From: an uncultured Verrucomicrobiota bacterium
GTDB taxonomy: Bacteria; Verrucomicrobiota; Verrucomicrobiia; Palsa-1439
Direction of reading: 5' to 3'
Length of the DNA: 11,809 nt
Assembly: GCA_903825695.1 (NCBI GenBank)
Contig: CAIKBP010000106.1
Span: forward strand, 1-11,809
In this document: in pieces, positions 1 through 7,598 of the stretch
Position numbering within the stretch: position 1 is the first letter of the stretch
Layout: each line of letters opens with the position of its first letter
Made by a program: the position numbers and the translations under genes
The notes under the pieces: generated by a model
What the model was told of the DNA's origin: nothing
The model's database searches: none
What the model saw: only the letters and a program-made list of their open reading frames with translations

Positions 1-17
1 ATCTTCATATCTGTCAT
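1..17 (-). CDS. Start of an unidentified gene downstream of pnp (partial)
   Basis: Only the first five codons (MTDMK) are inside the window; the gene continues off the left edge. The start is supported by a strong Shine-Dalgarno sequence, AGGAGA (complement of 26-31), ending 8 nt before the ATG at 17-15. It begins 22 bp after the pnp stop codon, so it is probably co-transcribed with pnp. The surrounding DNA is markedly more AT-rich than the rest of the window. The product cannot be identified from five residues. A second ATG three codons in (8-6) is a less well spaced alternative. Confidence 0.55.
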
Positions 18-39
18 AATTTTTATCTCCTGTAAATTT

Positions 40-2124
40 CTAATCGGGAAATATTTCAAATCCACGGGGGAACTTGAAGCTTCTTTGTCCCAGCACCTTC
101 ACCCACACCATGTCGCCGAGCTTGACGACTTCTTCGACATTATTGACGCGCCGGTCGGCCAACTCACTGATGTGCACCAAGCCGTCCCGGTCGGGTAGCA
201 ACTCGACGAATGCGCCGAATTCTTTGATCCCGACGACTTTGCCGTGGTAAAGCTTGCCGACTTCCACCTCGGCGACCATGGCTTCGATCTGCGCGATAGC
301 ACTCTTGGCTGCTTCTCCGTTCGCCGAAAAGATGTGCACGCTGCCATCCTGCTCGATATCGATCTGGCAACCAGTCGATTCGACGATGGCCTTGATGACC
401 TTGCCTTGAGGACCAATCACCGCACCGATCTTTTCGGGATTGATCTTGAGCGTCGTGATACGCGGCGCGTACTTCGAAAGCTCGGCGCGCGGTGCGGCTA
501 TGGCTTTCGCCATCTGATCGAGAATAACCAGCCGCGCTTCACGGGCCTGCTCGAACGCCTGCCGTGCAAGGTCAAGACCCAACCCGGTCAGTTTCAGATC
601 CGTCTGGAATCCAGTGATGCCCTTGCGCGTCCCTGACACTTTGAAATCCATGTCGCCGTACCCGTCTTCGTAACCGATGATGTCCGTCAAAGTGACTGCC
701 TTGCCGGTCTTCTCATCCGTCACCAAGCCTATGGAAATCCCAGCGACCGGCGACTTCAACGGCACGCCCGCATCCATCAGTGACAAAGTCGCGCCGCACA
801 CCGTGGCCATCGAGCTGGAACCGTTCGACTCCAGAATCTCCGAGGTCACACGGATGGTGTATGGGAAATCCGCTTCTGCTGGAATCATGGGCTCGATCGA
901 ACGTTCAGCCAATGCGCCATGACCGATCTCGCGGCGTCCCGGTGCGCCCGTCCGACCGGTCTCGCCAACGCTGAATGGCGGGAAATTGTAATGTAGAATA
1001 AACCTTTTTTCCGTCAAACCACCCGTCCACGCATCCATTTCCTGAGTGTCGCCCTTCGAGCCAAGCGTGGTCATAACCAGCGCCTGGGTCTCGCCGCGTT
1101 GGAATATGGCCGAGCCGTGTGTTCGCGGCAATACGCCGACCTCGCAGAGCAGGGGACGAATGTCCCGCGCGCCACGGCCATCCGGCCGTTTGTTGTCGTG
1201 CAGGATCGAATTGCGCACCGCCTCGGACTCGATCCGATAAAACGATTCGTTAATCTCGAAATCCGTTACATCGACAAACTTTTCCTTCAACGCTGTGGCC
1301 ATCTTTTCTTTGATGGCATGGATTGCCTTTTCGCGTGGTAGCTTCTGCTGCGTGAGAATTGCCGGCAGGATCGTTTTGCCGACGGTACCTTTCGCGAGTG
1401 CCAATACTTCCGGGCGCACTGTTCGAAGCGCGACCTGCCGTTTCGCTTTGCCAGCTTGTTTAGTCAGCTCGCGGATTGCGGCTACAAGTTTTTTGCATTC
1501 CGCATGGGCGAACTCGATAGCAGCCATCATGTCGGCTTCAGAAATTTCCTTCGCGGTGCCTTCAATCATGACCAGTTCCTTGTCGTTACCGACGTAGATC
1601 AGGTCGAGGTCTGTGTCCTTGCGTTGCGTGTGCGTTGGATTGGCAATGAATTGTCCGTTCACCCGCGCCACGCGCACAGCGGCGACAGGGCCGTTCCATG
1701 GAATATCGGAAATGCTCAAGGCCGCTGACGCGCCATTAATGACGAGCATGTCGGGATCGTTCTCGCCGTCGGCGCTCAACAGGATCGAGATGATTTGGGT
1801 GTCGTTGAAGAAACCTTCCGGGAACAAGGGACGGATCGGTCGATCCGTCATTCGGGAGGTAAGGATTTCCTTTTCGGTCGGTCGGCCTTCGCGTTTGAAG
1901 TAACCGCCGGGGAACTTGCCAGCGGCCGCCGCTTTCTCGCGGTAATCCACCGTGAGCGGAAAGTAATCCTTGTCTTCCTCCGGCTCAGTGCGCGCGCACG
2001 CGGAAACAATTACGACGGTGTCGCCGCACCGGACGGTCACGGCACCATCAGCCTGCTTGGCCAGTTTACCGGTTTCGATAACGAGTTCTTTGTCGCCAAT
2101 CGGCGTTCGAACAGTATGCTGCAT
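40..2124 (-). CDS. pnp: Polynucleotide phosphorylase with altered C-terminus
   Basis: PNPase is the phosphate-dependent 3'-5' exoribonuclease of RNA turnover, a trimer often found in the degradosome. The visible order is RNase PH domain 1 (about 1-140), a helical linker (about 210-300), catalytic RNase PH domain 2 (about 315-545) with the phosphate-binding SNGSSSMATVCG (433-444) and the acidic GYEDGYGDMDFK (484-495; D487 and D493 match the E. coli active-site Asp pair), a KH domain with IGPQGK (570-575), and an S1 domain from about 622. The start at 2124 is fixed by AGGAG (complement of 2131-2135), 6 nt upstream. It follows rpsO in the classic order. The oddity is the end: after VWVKVLG the usual last S1 strand (consensus like VDEKGRVKLSRKA) is absent and replaced by QRSFKFPRGFEIFPD. 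At 694 aa it is slightly shorter than the usual 700-711. Identity is certain; integrity of the S1 domain is doubtful. Confidence 0.97.
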   Translation of the reverse strand: MQHTVRTPIGDKELVIETGKLAKQADGAVTVRCGDTVVIVSACARTEPEEDKDYFPLTVDYREKAAAAGKFPGGYFKREGRPTEKEILTSRMTDRPIRPLFPEGFFNDTQIISILLSADGENDPDMLVINGASAALSISDIPWNGPVAAVRVARVNGQFIANPTHTQRKDTDLDLIYVGNDKELVMIEGTAKEISEADMMAAIEFAHAECKKLVAAIRELTKQAGKAKRQVALRTVRPEVLALAKGTVGKTILPAILTQQKLPREKAIHAIKEKMATALKEKFVDVTDFEINESFYRIESEAVRNSILHDNKRPDGRGARDIRPLLCEVGVLPRTHGSAIFQRGETQALVMTTLGSKGDTQEMDAWTGGLTEKRFILHYNFPPFSVGETGRTGAPGRREIGHGALAERSIEPMIPAEADFPYTIRVTSEILESNGSSSMATVCGATLSLMDAGVPLKSPVAGISIGLVTDEKTGKAVTLTDIIGYEDGYGDMDFKVSGTRKGITGFQTDLKLTGLGLDLARQAFEQAREARLVILDQMAKAIAAPRAELSKYAPRITTLKINPEKIGAVIGPQGKVIKAIVESTGCQIDIEQDGSVHIFSANGEAAKSAIAQIEAMVAEVEVGKLYHGKVVGIKEFGAFVELLPDRDGLVHISELADRRVNNVEEVVKLGDMVWVKVLGQRSFKFPRGFEIFPD

Positions 2125-2159
2125 ATGCTTCTCCTGCGGGATTGGTGCGAGTGGCGTGC

Positions 2160-2213
2160 GATCAATGGAATGATGTCGAACCGCCGCGCTGAGCCGACAT
2201 CAATCCATCAATC
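2160..2213 (-). promoter_or_regulatory. Long hairpin in the rpsO-pnp spacer (pnp leader)
   Basis: The arms 2160-2178 and 2195-2213 are near-perfect inverted repeats of 19 nt around a 16-nt loop. On the minus-strand RNA the stem has one U-U mismatch and two G-U wobbles; the inner seven pairs (GAUGUCG/CGACAUC) are perfect. It lies between the rpsO stop and the pnp ribosome binding site. In E. coli an RNase III-cut stem in the same place mediates PNPase autoregulation. Assigning that role here is inference from position and structure. Confidence 0.6.
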
Positions 2214-2214
2214 T

Positions 2215-2231
2215 GCCGACCGCCGGTCGGC
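2215..2231 (-). promoter_or_regulatory. Short GC-rich hairpin just after rpsO
   Basis: GCCGACC and GGTCGGC pair perfectly (7 bp) around a three-base loop, 13 bp after the rpsO stop codon. There is no T-tract on the minus strand after it, so it is not a classical intrinsic terminator. It could protect the rpsO 3' end, cause partial attenuation before pnp, or form part of the two-hairpin pnp leader together with 2160-2213. Confidence 0.55.
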
Positions 2232-2244
2232 CAAGTCTGCTTTC

Positions 2245-2511
2245 TTACTTTCTGAGTTTGAGTTTTTTGATAAGTTCTTGGTAGTGGTTCGCGTCGGCAT
2301 GGCTAAGATAATCCAGTAACCGCCGCCGTTGCCCCACCAGTTTCAGCAATCCACGACGCGAACTGTGGTCCTTGACGTGTCCTTCGAGGTGCTTGGTCAG
2401 ATCGTTGATCCGAGCCGTTAACAAGGCGATTTGCACGTCCGCGGAACCAGTGTCACGCGAGTGAACCTGAAATTGTTTGGTGATTTCCGACTTCTTCTCA
2501 GTTGCAATCAT
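2245..2511 (-). CDS. rpsO: 30S ribosomal protein S15
   Basis: S15 binds 16S rRNA early in assembly of the small-subunit central domain. The 88-aa product has the usual length and family signature: a start-proximal helix (EKKSEITKQFQVHSRDTGSA), then ADVQIALLTARINDLTKHLEGHVKDHSSRRGLLKLVGQ split across residues 24-61, and the C-terminal RRRLLDYLSHADANHYQELIKKL. The HSRDTGS and H-x-KDHSSRRGL segments are the conserved rRNA-contacting parts. The ATG at 2511 is chosen because the family begins here; the frame stays open upstream into the tRNA gene, and that extension is spurious. The Shine-Dalgarno is weak. The gene is followed by pnp after a 120-bp structured spacer, the widespread rpsO-pnp arrangement. 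Confidence 0.97.
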   Translation of the reverse strand: MIATEKKSEITKQFQVHSRDTGSADVQIALLTARINDLTKHLEGHVKDHSSRRGLLKLVGQRRRLLDYLSHADANHYQELIKKLKLRK

Positions 2512-2551
2512 CTTCGTAAATTCTCGTCTTCGTTTTCGCTTTAATGATTGG

Positions 2552-2580
2552 AGCATAACAACAGGGAGCAAGGCTGTAAA
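2552..2580 (-). promoter_or_regulatory. Candidate sigma70-type promoter of rpsO-pnp
   Basis: On the minus strand, TTTACA (complement of 2575-2580) is separated by exactly 17 nt from TATGCT (complement of 2552-2557). These match the TTGACA/TATAAT consensus at five and four of six positions. Transcription would start near 2545, about 34 nt before the rpsO start codon. The site sits between the tRNA 3' end and rpsO. Confidence 0.55.
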
Positions 2581-2592
2581 GAGATTTCCCAA

Positions 2593-2669
2593 TGGCGCGC
2601 CCGGAGGGATTTGAACCCCCAACCCTCGGTTCCGAAGACCGATGCTCTATCCAGTTGAGCTACGGGCGC
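2593..2669 (-). tRNA. tRNA-Arg (anticodon TCG)
   Basis: A complete 77-nt cloverleaf can be laid out by eye. The acceptor stem GCGCCCG/CGGGCGC has 7 perfect pairs; the D-arm is GCTC/GAGC with loop AACTGGATA; the anticodon stem is TCGGT/ACCGA with loop CTTCGGA, giving anticodon TCG that reads CGA (Arg). The variable loop is GGGTT, the T-arm GGGGG/CCCTC with loop TTCAAAT, discriminator G, and the 3' CCA is encoded in the DNA. It lies immediately upstream of rpsO on the same strand. Confidence 0.96.
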
Positions 2670-2678
2670 AACCGCCTA

Positions 2679-2708
2679 CTTATAGTGTATGTCTCTGGCG
2701 ATTGTCGG
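2679..2708 (-). promoter_or_regulatory. Candidate promoter of tRNA-Arg
   Basis: TATAAG (complement of 2679-2684) matches the -10 consensus at five of six bases and lies 9 nt from the tRNA 5' end. CCGACA (complement of 2703-2708) is an 18-nt spacer upstream and matches the -35 at four positions. The implied start is near 2672, so the leader would be only a few bases long. Confidence 0.5.
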
Positions 2709-2813
2709 ACAAGATGAAAGCTTATGGGATCCATAGGGATGCCGCGGGCGCTCAGGAATGTCTTTCGGTGTTGACGACAACCGCGAATACCGCAACTACT
2801 GCGCAGGTGTCTT

Positions 2814-4082
2814 CTAGCTGCGCGCGGCGACAAGGACGATGCCTTGGCCGGGGCGCAACTCGTACCGGAAAGGCTGATGTATGTAGTCTAGGCGGTACTC
2901 GGGCGACACATCCTGTAACGGGCCGCCAGCTTGAACCAGTTCGCGGAGGTTCTCCGCAAAAAACTCCTGACGATTATGCGGGTCTTTGTTCAGAATCAGC
3001 AGCGTTTCATCGCGGTGTTTTGTGGACGCTTTCCATAGCAGCAGTATGTTCGGGTTATGACACGGGAGAATGCTCGTTGGACTTTCTTCGTTGAACACGG
3101 CGTAGCGTTTCTTGAGGGCGTTGACGGTCCCGATGTAAGACTGCAGGTCTATGTTGGTGGTTTCCCAGTCGGCGGGCTTGGTGGAGACGACGTCCAGCCG
3201 CTTGCGAAAGCCGAACTCGAATCCGATCGGGATCATGACGCCGGCGGAGAACAGCGCCGCAAACAGATAACGCTGTTTCAGGCCGTCAACATTGCCATCC
3301 AATTCCTCGCATAACCGCTGCGTATCGTGGCTTTCGGGGAAACTGATCGATGGAGCTGTCTCCCGAATCAGATCATACTGTTCGATCAACCACCAGTCGT
3401 TGAAGTTCCACCATTTCGAGCTGTTGAACACGAAATCAAAACCAGCGCTGGCCGTATCCTTGGTTTGGTCCGCCGTGCAGCCAAGCGTTTCGGCTACGAA
3501 ACAAACGTTGGCGTGTCGCGCCTTGATGTCATGAATGAGCCGCTCCCAGAATTGGCGAGGAACCTGATACGCGGCATCGCAGCGGAACCCTTCGAAACCC
3601 AGCGCCAAGAGATGTTCCACGATCCGCAAGCAATAACCATAAAGGCCGTCGGGATCGCGAGTATGCTCGTGATCGAAACGGGCCAGGTCCTTCCAAACCA
3701 CCTTCTCTTCGCCGCGCATGGCATGGGGATTCACGATCTTGCCATGCTCGCGCTCGAACCATTCCGGATGTTCCAGGACCAGAGGCGAGTCCACCGCGCA
3801 GTGATTGACCACCAGATCAGTCATCAACCTCAAGCCATTAGCTCGCGCCTCCTGAATCATCCGGCGGACTTGCTGTTCAGGTGAAACGGGGCTGCCCGGA
3901 TCAAGCAGTCGCGAATTGTAGCTGAAGTAATCAGCAATCGAATACAAACTGCCTGATCGACCCAACTTCTGGATCGGATTGACGAACACCCAGTCAAATC
4001 CCATTGCTGCCGCTCGCTTGAAATGCGCTGGCCACTGCGAGAGTCGTCCGGCCAAAAGTGGGAATAGATTATACAGGATCAT
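2814..4082 (-). CDS. Compact GH13 alpha-amylase-family enzyme
   Basis: This 422-aa protein has the GH13 (alpha/beta)8-barrel motifs in order: region I DLVVNH (89-94), region II GFRCDAA (165-171; nucleophile D169), region III FVAETLG (195-201; acid/base E198) and region IV FPESHDT (248-254; stabiliser D253). A short C-terminal beta domain follows (about 340-422). No signal peptide is visible, so it is probably cytoplasmic. The start at 4082 (MILYNLFP) is preferred; an open extension upstream lies inside the GH57 gene and looks non-family. It begins 11 bp after the GH57 stop and ends the glucan operon. The SP-x4-HPEWF segment (99-109) and the FWERLI and SSKWW stretches resemble the catalytic core of GlgE maltosyltransferase, but the GlgE N-terminal domain is missing and the HD of region IV is amylase-like. 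The exact reaction (hydrolase or transglycosidase) is unknown. Confidence 0.88.
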   Translation of the reverse strand: MILYNLFPLLAGRLSQWPAHFKRAAAMGFDWVFVNPIQKLGRSGSLYSIADYFSYNSRLLDPGSPVSPEQQVRRMIQEARANGLRLMTDLVVNHCAVDSPLVLEHPEWFEREHGKIVNPHAMRGEEKVVWKDLARFDHEHTRDPDGLYGYCLRIVEHLLALGFEGFRCDAAYQVPRQFWERLIHDIKARHANVCFVAETLGCTADQTKDTASAGFDFVFNSSKWWNFNDWWLIEQYDLIRETAPSISFPESHDTQRLCEELDGNVDGLKQRYLFAALFSAGVMIPIGFEFGFRKRLDVVSTKPADWETTNIDLQSYIGTVNALKKRYAVFNEESPTSILPCHNPNILLLWKASTKHRDETLLILNKDPHNRQEFFAENLRELVQAGGPLQDVSPEYRLDYIHQPFRYELRPGQGIVLVAARS

Positions 4083-4093
4083 GAATTGGATTC

Positions 4094-5563
4094 TTACTGG
4101 AAGTCGTGAGCGAGGGCATCGAAACCGCGCCGGCAAATCTCCTGTGCGTATTCGGTCCAGCGGCCCTGGCCCCAGTACCGGTAACAACTGGTCTGCGCCG
4201 TCAGAAGATGAAACAATGCGTTGCGGTAGGCGCGGCTACGTGTGTCCGGGCGTTTGTTATCGAGCTTCGCGTGGAACTCGGCGCTGAGTTTATTGATCGG
4301 GTCGAGCACGTTTTCGTATCCGCGCACCCAACTTAAGTTGTTGGTCCACGAACCGCCGTCCATATTGAAGCGGTGATCGGCGCGCCGCGCTTCCTCAATG
4401 GCTTTTGTCACGCGCTCGGGTGTGATGTCGCCAGCAACGAGCTTCCAGAGCGCGTGCTGGTGCAAGGGCTGGATCGGCTCAAAATCGTGCTCGGTAATTC
4501 CAGCCGCAGCGAGCAATTCGAGGTACTCGGTACCGTTCAGACCCACCACGCCTTCGGCGCCGGTTTGATTCCAGACCTGCCGGTAGTTGTCAGGAAACTC
4601 GTTCATCATTACACCGCCGTTCTCACCGTCGCTGATCTGGGTCACCAAAGCCGGAACCGTTTTGCCCCTTAGCTGGCGCTGTTGCTGACCTTTGGCCTCA
4701 TAAAACGGTTGCATCTGGCCGATCAGTTTCGTGTCGGAGCCTTGCGTTTTGATGAGCGCGGTGATCGAGATTTCTTCACCCCTTGAATTGCGGGTGACGA
4801 GTCGGCGCGGCAGGTAACGCTCGCGCAGGCCGCTGCCATCGGGTTCCTCGACGGTGTGTTCCTGCACCAACATCCATTGGTAACCGGCATCGCGCAGCGA
4901 CTTGATATATTCGTAGCTGACATCGGGATGGTTTGGCAGATGCATCTCGGGTGGCGAGAACCCGCGCACATGGCCCAGCGCATCCCAGCCGAAGATTGCG
5001 GCAAAATGTTGTTGCCAGGCGCGGATGTGCAAGGGAACGTCGGCCGGCGGCGTGGACGGCACAACCGCATGACCCCACATCGTGCCGAGCCATTCTACGT
5101 GCAGCCAGTAGCGGTCGTTGCTGGTGACGCTTTTTAGGTTGTCGAGAATATCGCCACGTCCCATCTGACGGAGGCTGAACAGCAATTCGCCGGAGTAATC
5201 CAGCATTATGCGCGGCTGGCGACCGGCGTCCACGAGTTCGCGTATGAAATCCGCGATGCGCGTGTAACACCGGGCAAACACAGGCGCGTCGTGCATCCCG
5301 TGAACGTGCTGGCGTTCCATCATGTACTGGAGGTTTCCAATGATTGGCGCGGTATGTTGATCGCCATCTTGGATGATCAATGGCTGGTGCATGTGCAGCG
5401 CGACAGCAAATGCCGATTGCAGCCGATCCAAACGCATCGGCGTGCGGTTCAGGAACACCGGGTCGCGGCAGCGGATGACACTCTGGACTTGGTCATCCCA
5501 GCCGCTGATGTCTGGGAGGCCGTCGGATATTTCCGGGATTGGGTCAAGACTTCCCGGTGGCAT
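4094..5563 (-). CDS. Glycoside hydrolase family 57 protein
   Basis: GH57 enzymes are retaining alpha-glucan hydrolases or transferases with an incomplete barrel. This 489-aa protein shows HMHQP (57-61, region 1), the likely nucleophile E206 in GFSPPEMHLP (201-210), a likely acid/base Asp in SDGEN (D312, 311-315) and the aromatic C-terminal TSCYRYWGQGRW (458-469). The first ~45 residues are poorly conserved-looking. The ATG at 5563 lies 20 nt inside the end of glgB and is supported by AAGGGA (complement of 5568-5573) 4 nt upstream, pointing to translational coupling. With glgB before it and a GH13 gene 11 bp after it, a role in trimming or rearranging glycogen or maltodextrin is inferred. Family membership is strong; whether it is an amylase, 4-alpha-glucanotransferase or second branching enzyme is not decided. 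Confidence 0.88.
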   Translation of the reverse strand: MPPGSLDPIPEISDGLPDISGWDDQVQSVIRCRDPVFLNRTPMRLDRLQSAFAVALHMHQPLIIQDGDQHTAPIIGNLQYMMERQHVHGMHDAPVFARCYTRIADFIRELVDAGRQPRIMLDYSGELLFSLRQMGRGDILDNLKSVTSNDRYWLHVEWLGTMWGHAVVPSTPPADVPLHIRAWQQHFAAIFGWDALGHVRGFSPPEMHLPNHPDVSYEYIKSLRDAGYQWMLVQEHTVEEPDGSGLRERYLPRRLVTRNSRGEEISITALIKTQGSDTKLIGQMQPFYEAKGQQQRQLRGKTVPALVTQISDGENGGVMMNEFPDNYRQVWNQTGAEGVVGLNGTEYLELLAAAGITEHDFEPIQPLHQHALWKLVAGDITPERVTKAIEEARRADHRFNMDGGSWTNNLSWVRGYENVLDPINKLSAEFHAKLDNKRPDTRSRAYRNALFHLLTAQTSCYRYWGQGRWTEYAQEICRRGFDALAHDFQ

Positions 5564-7598
5564 CAGATCCCTTCTCGACGCGCTGCGATCCGGTCGGGCT
5601 GAGTAAGAACAATGTCGTCAACGGCGGAACCGTAAGGTTTAGTGAGAATGGCCGATTATGCCATCCAACCATTTCGGCGTTGGAGCCGCCGTAATTGCCG
5701 GTGCCGCCGCCACCGTATTCTTTGGCGTCGCCATTAAAAATCTCCTTCCAGTATCCGGCGCGTGGAACGCCAATGCGATAGTTGTAGTGCGCCTGTGGCG
5801 CAAAGTTGCACACGACCAGCACCAGACCATCGGTAGAACGCGCGTTGCGGAGAAAACCGAAGACGCCGTTCGTGGTGTCGTCACAAGCGATCCACTCGAA
5901 GCCGGCCTGTTCGCCGTCAAGCTCGTGGAGTGCGGGCAACGTTTGGTACAGGCGATTAAGGTCTTGGATGCATCGTTGAATGCCGGCGTGCGCAGGGTGA
6001 TCAAGCAGATGCCAGTCGAGGCTCTGGTCGTGATTCCATTCGCGGATCTGCGCAAACTCATCGCCCATGAACATGAGTTTTTTGCCGGGCAAGCCGTACA
6101 TGTACCCATACAACAAACGGACACCGGCGAATTTTTGCCAGGCGTCGCCCCACATTTTTTGCTGAATCGAGCCTTTGCAGTGCACCACCTCGTCATGTGA
6201 GAGTGCCAGCATGAAATTCTCCGAGAAGGCGTACAGCATGCGGAAGGTGAGTTTATTGAACTGGGCACGGCGCCGGTAACCGTCGAGGCGCAGGAATTGC
6301 AGCGTGTCGTTCATCCAACCCATGTCCCACTTGAAATCGAACCCCAGACCGCCATCCGCTGTTGGTCTGGAGATCTTTGGCCACGTGCTTGCCTCTTCAG
6401 CGATGGTCAATACGCCCGGGTAATCCTTGTGGATCGTATCATTGAATTGGTGGAGGAACGCTGTGGCCTCGATGTTTTGATTGCCACCTTGCGCATTTGG
6501 CAGCCATTCGCCGCGCTTGCGGTAGTAGTTGTGGAACAACATGTACGTTACCGCATCTACGCGCAAACCGTCGATGTGGTATTTCTCCAGCCAGAACAGA
6601 GCGCTGCTCAGCAGGAAACTCCGCACCTCCGGCCGCTCGAAGTTGAATACAGCGCTCCGCCAGACCGGGTGATAGCCGCGGCGCGGATCCTGGTGCGCGT
6701 AGAGATGCGTGCCGTCGAAAAACGACAGCGCGTGGTAATCATTTGGGAAATGGAACGGCACCCAGTCGAGGATCACGCTGATACCGTTCTGATGCAGGTA
6801 ATCCACGAAGTACATGAAATCCTGCGGCGTGCCGTACCGGCTGGTCGGCGCGAAAAAGCCCGTGGGTTGGTAACCCCATGACGCATAGAACGGATGCTCC
6901 GTTATCGGCAGCAGTTCCACGTGCGTGAACTTCATCCGCTGGACGTATTCCGTCAGCTTGCCGGCCAACTCGCGGTAGGTGAGCCAGCGATTGTTTTCCT
7001 TTGGTACCCGCATCCACGACCCGAGATGCACTTCGTAAACGGCGATCGGCTCGCTCGAGGCGTTGCGATGCCGACGGCTTTCCAACCATGCCTGATCGGA
7101 CCACGTGTAGCGCAGGTCCCGAACAACGGATGCGGTCTTTGGGGATTCTTCGCTCCAAAAGGCAAATGGGTCCGCCTTGTCCGCCCGATAACCGTTGGCG
7201 TTCGATACGACGAAGTACTTGTAACGACTACCAAGCACAGCGGCCACCACAAAGCCTTCCCAGATGCCAGATGTGCCTGCATGTCGCAGAAGGTTGGCGG
7301 ATTTGTCCCAACCGTTGAAATCGCCAATGACCGATACCTGTTTCGCGTTTGGCGCCCACACTGCGAAGTAAGTTCCGTCGGTGCCGTCCGCCGCGGTCCG
7401 CAGATGCGCTCCCAGGATTTCGTAGAGATGCCCGTGTGCGCCTTCGCGGAAAGATTGCGCATCCTCGTCGGTAAGTAATGTCAGATCGCGCTTGGCAGCA
7501 GGGACGTCGACGACAACGGACACTTCGGTCACAGGAGCATTCGTTCGGTCCTCTCCCGTGAATATCGCCGGTTCTGAAGGGCGTGCAGGCGTAGTCAT
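5544..7598 (-). CDS. glgB: 1,4-alpha-glucan branching enzyme
   Basis: GlgB cuts alpha-1,4-glucan chains and reattaches the segment through alpha-1,6 bonds, making branched glycogen. The 684-aa product has a variable N-terminus (1-50), a CBM48-like domain (about 55-160; AVWAPNAKQVSVIGDFNGWD at 79-98), the GH13 barrel (about 185-560) and a C-terminal beta domain. Barrel motifs: VELLPITEHPF (227-237), the DWVPFHFPND segment (278-287), DGLRVDAV (343-350; nucleophile D348), TIAEEAS (398-404; acid/base E401) and LSHDEVVH (466-473; D469). There is no extra N1 domain, so it is the shorter GlgB type. Its ATG overlaps the preceding glycosyltransferase stop in an ATGA arrangement, and its own end overlaps the GH57 start by 20 nt. 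There is no clear Shine-Dalgarno, consistent with coupled translation. The C-terminus has a glycine-rich YGGGGTGNYGG stretch (628-638). Confidence 0.96.
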   Translation of the reverse strand: MTTPARPSEPAIFTGEDRTNAPVTEVSVVVDVPAAKRDLTLLTDEDAQSFREGAHGHLYEILGAHLRTAADGTDGTYFAVWAPNAKQVSVIGDFNGWDKSANLLRHAGTSGIWEGFVVAAVLGSRYKYFVVSNANGYRADKADPFAFWSEESPKTASVVRDLRYTWSDQAWLESRRHRNASSEPIAVYEVHLGSWMRVPKENNRWLTYRELAGKLTEYVQRMKFTHVELLPITEHPFYASWGYQPTGFFAPTSRYGTPQDFMYFVDYLHQNGISVILDWVPFHFPNDYHALSFFDGTHLYAHQDPRRGYHPVWRSAVFNFERPEVRSFLLSSALFWLEKYHIDGLRVDAVTYMLFHNYYRKRGEWLPNAQGGNQNIEATAFLHQFNDTIHKDYPGVLTIAEEASTWPKISRPTADGGLGFDFKWDMGWMNDTLQFLRLDGYRRRAQFNKLTFRMLYAFSENFMLALSHDEVVHCKGSIQQKMWGDAWQKFAGVRLLYGYMYGLPGKKLMFMGDEFAQIREWNHDQSLDWHLLDHPAHAGIQRCIQDLNRLYQTLPALHELDGEQAGFEWIACDDTTNGVFGFLRNARSTDGLVLVVCNFAPQAHYNYRIGVPRAGYWKEIFNGDAKEYGGGGTGNYGGSNAEMVGWHNRPFSLNLTVPPLTTLFLLSPTGSQRVEKGSDATGKS

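Noticed and set aside
2221..2234. 14-base match CGCCGGTCGGCCAA shared with the pnp coding region (from 150)
   Set aside because: A single match of this length is plausible by chance in a GC-rich window of this size, and the pnp copy encodes conserved S1 residues.
2512..2622. N-terminal extension of the rpsO frame through the tRNA gene
   Set aside because: S15 family alignment starts at the ATG at 2511; the extension overlaps tRNA-Arg and the rpsO promoter candidate and has no family similarity.
2670..2813. Terminator between the GH13 gene and tRNA-Arg
   Set aside because: Only 4-5 bp stems are visible (for example 2723-2735) and none is followed by a T-tract, so no terminator can be supported.
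6297..7478. Long open frames on the plus strand opposite glgB
   Set aside because: They are antisense to a fully motif-supported glgB, show no recognisable domain or ribosome binding site, and are expected in GC-rich coding DNA.
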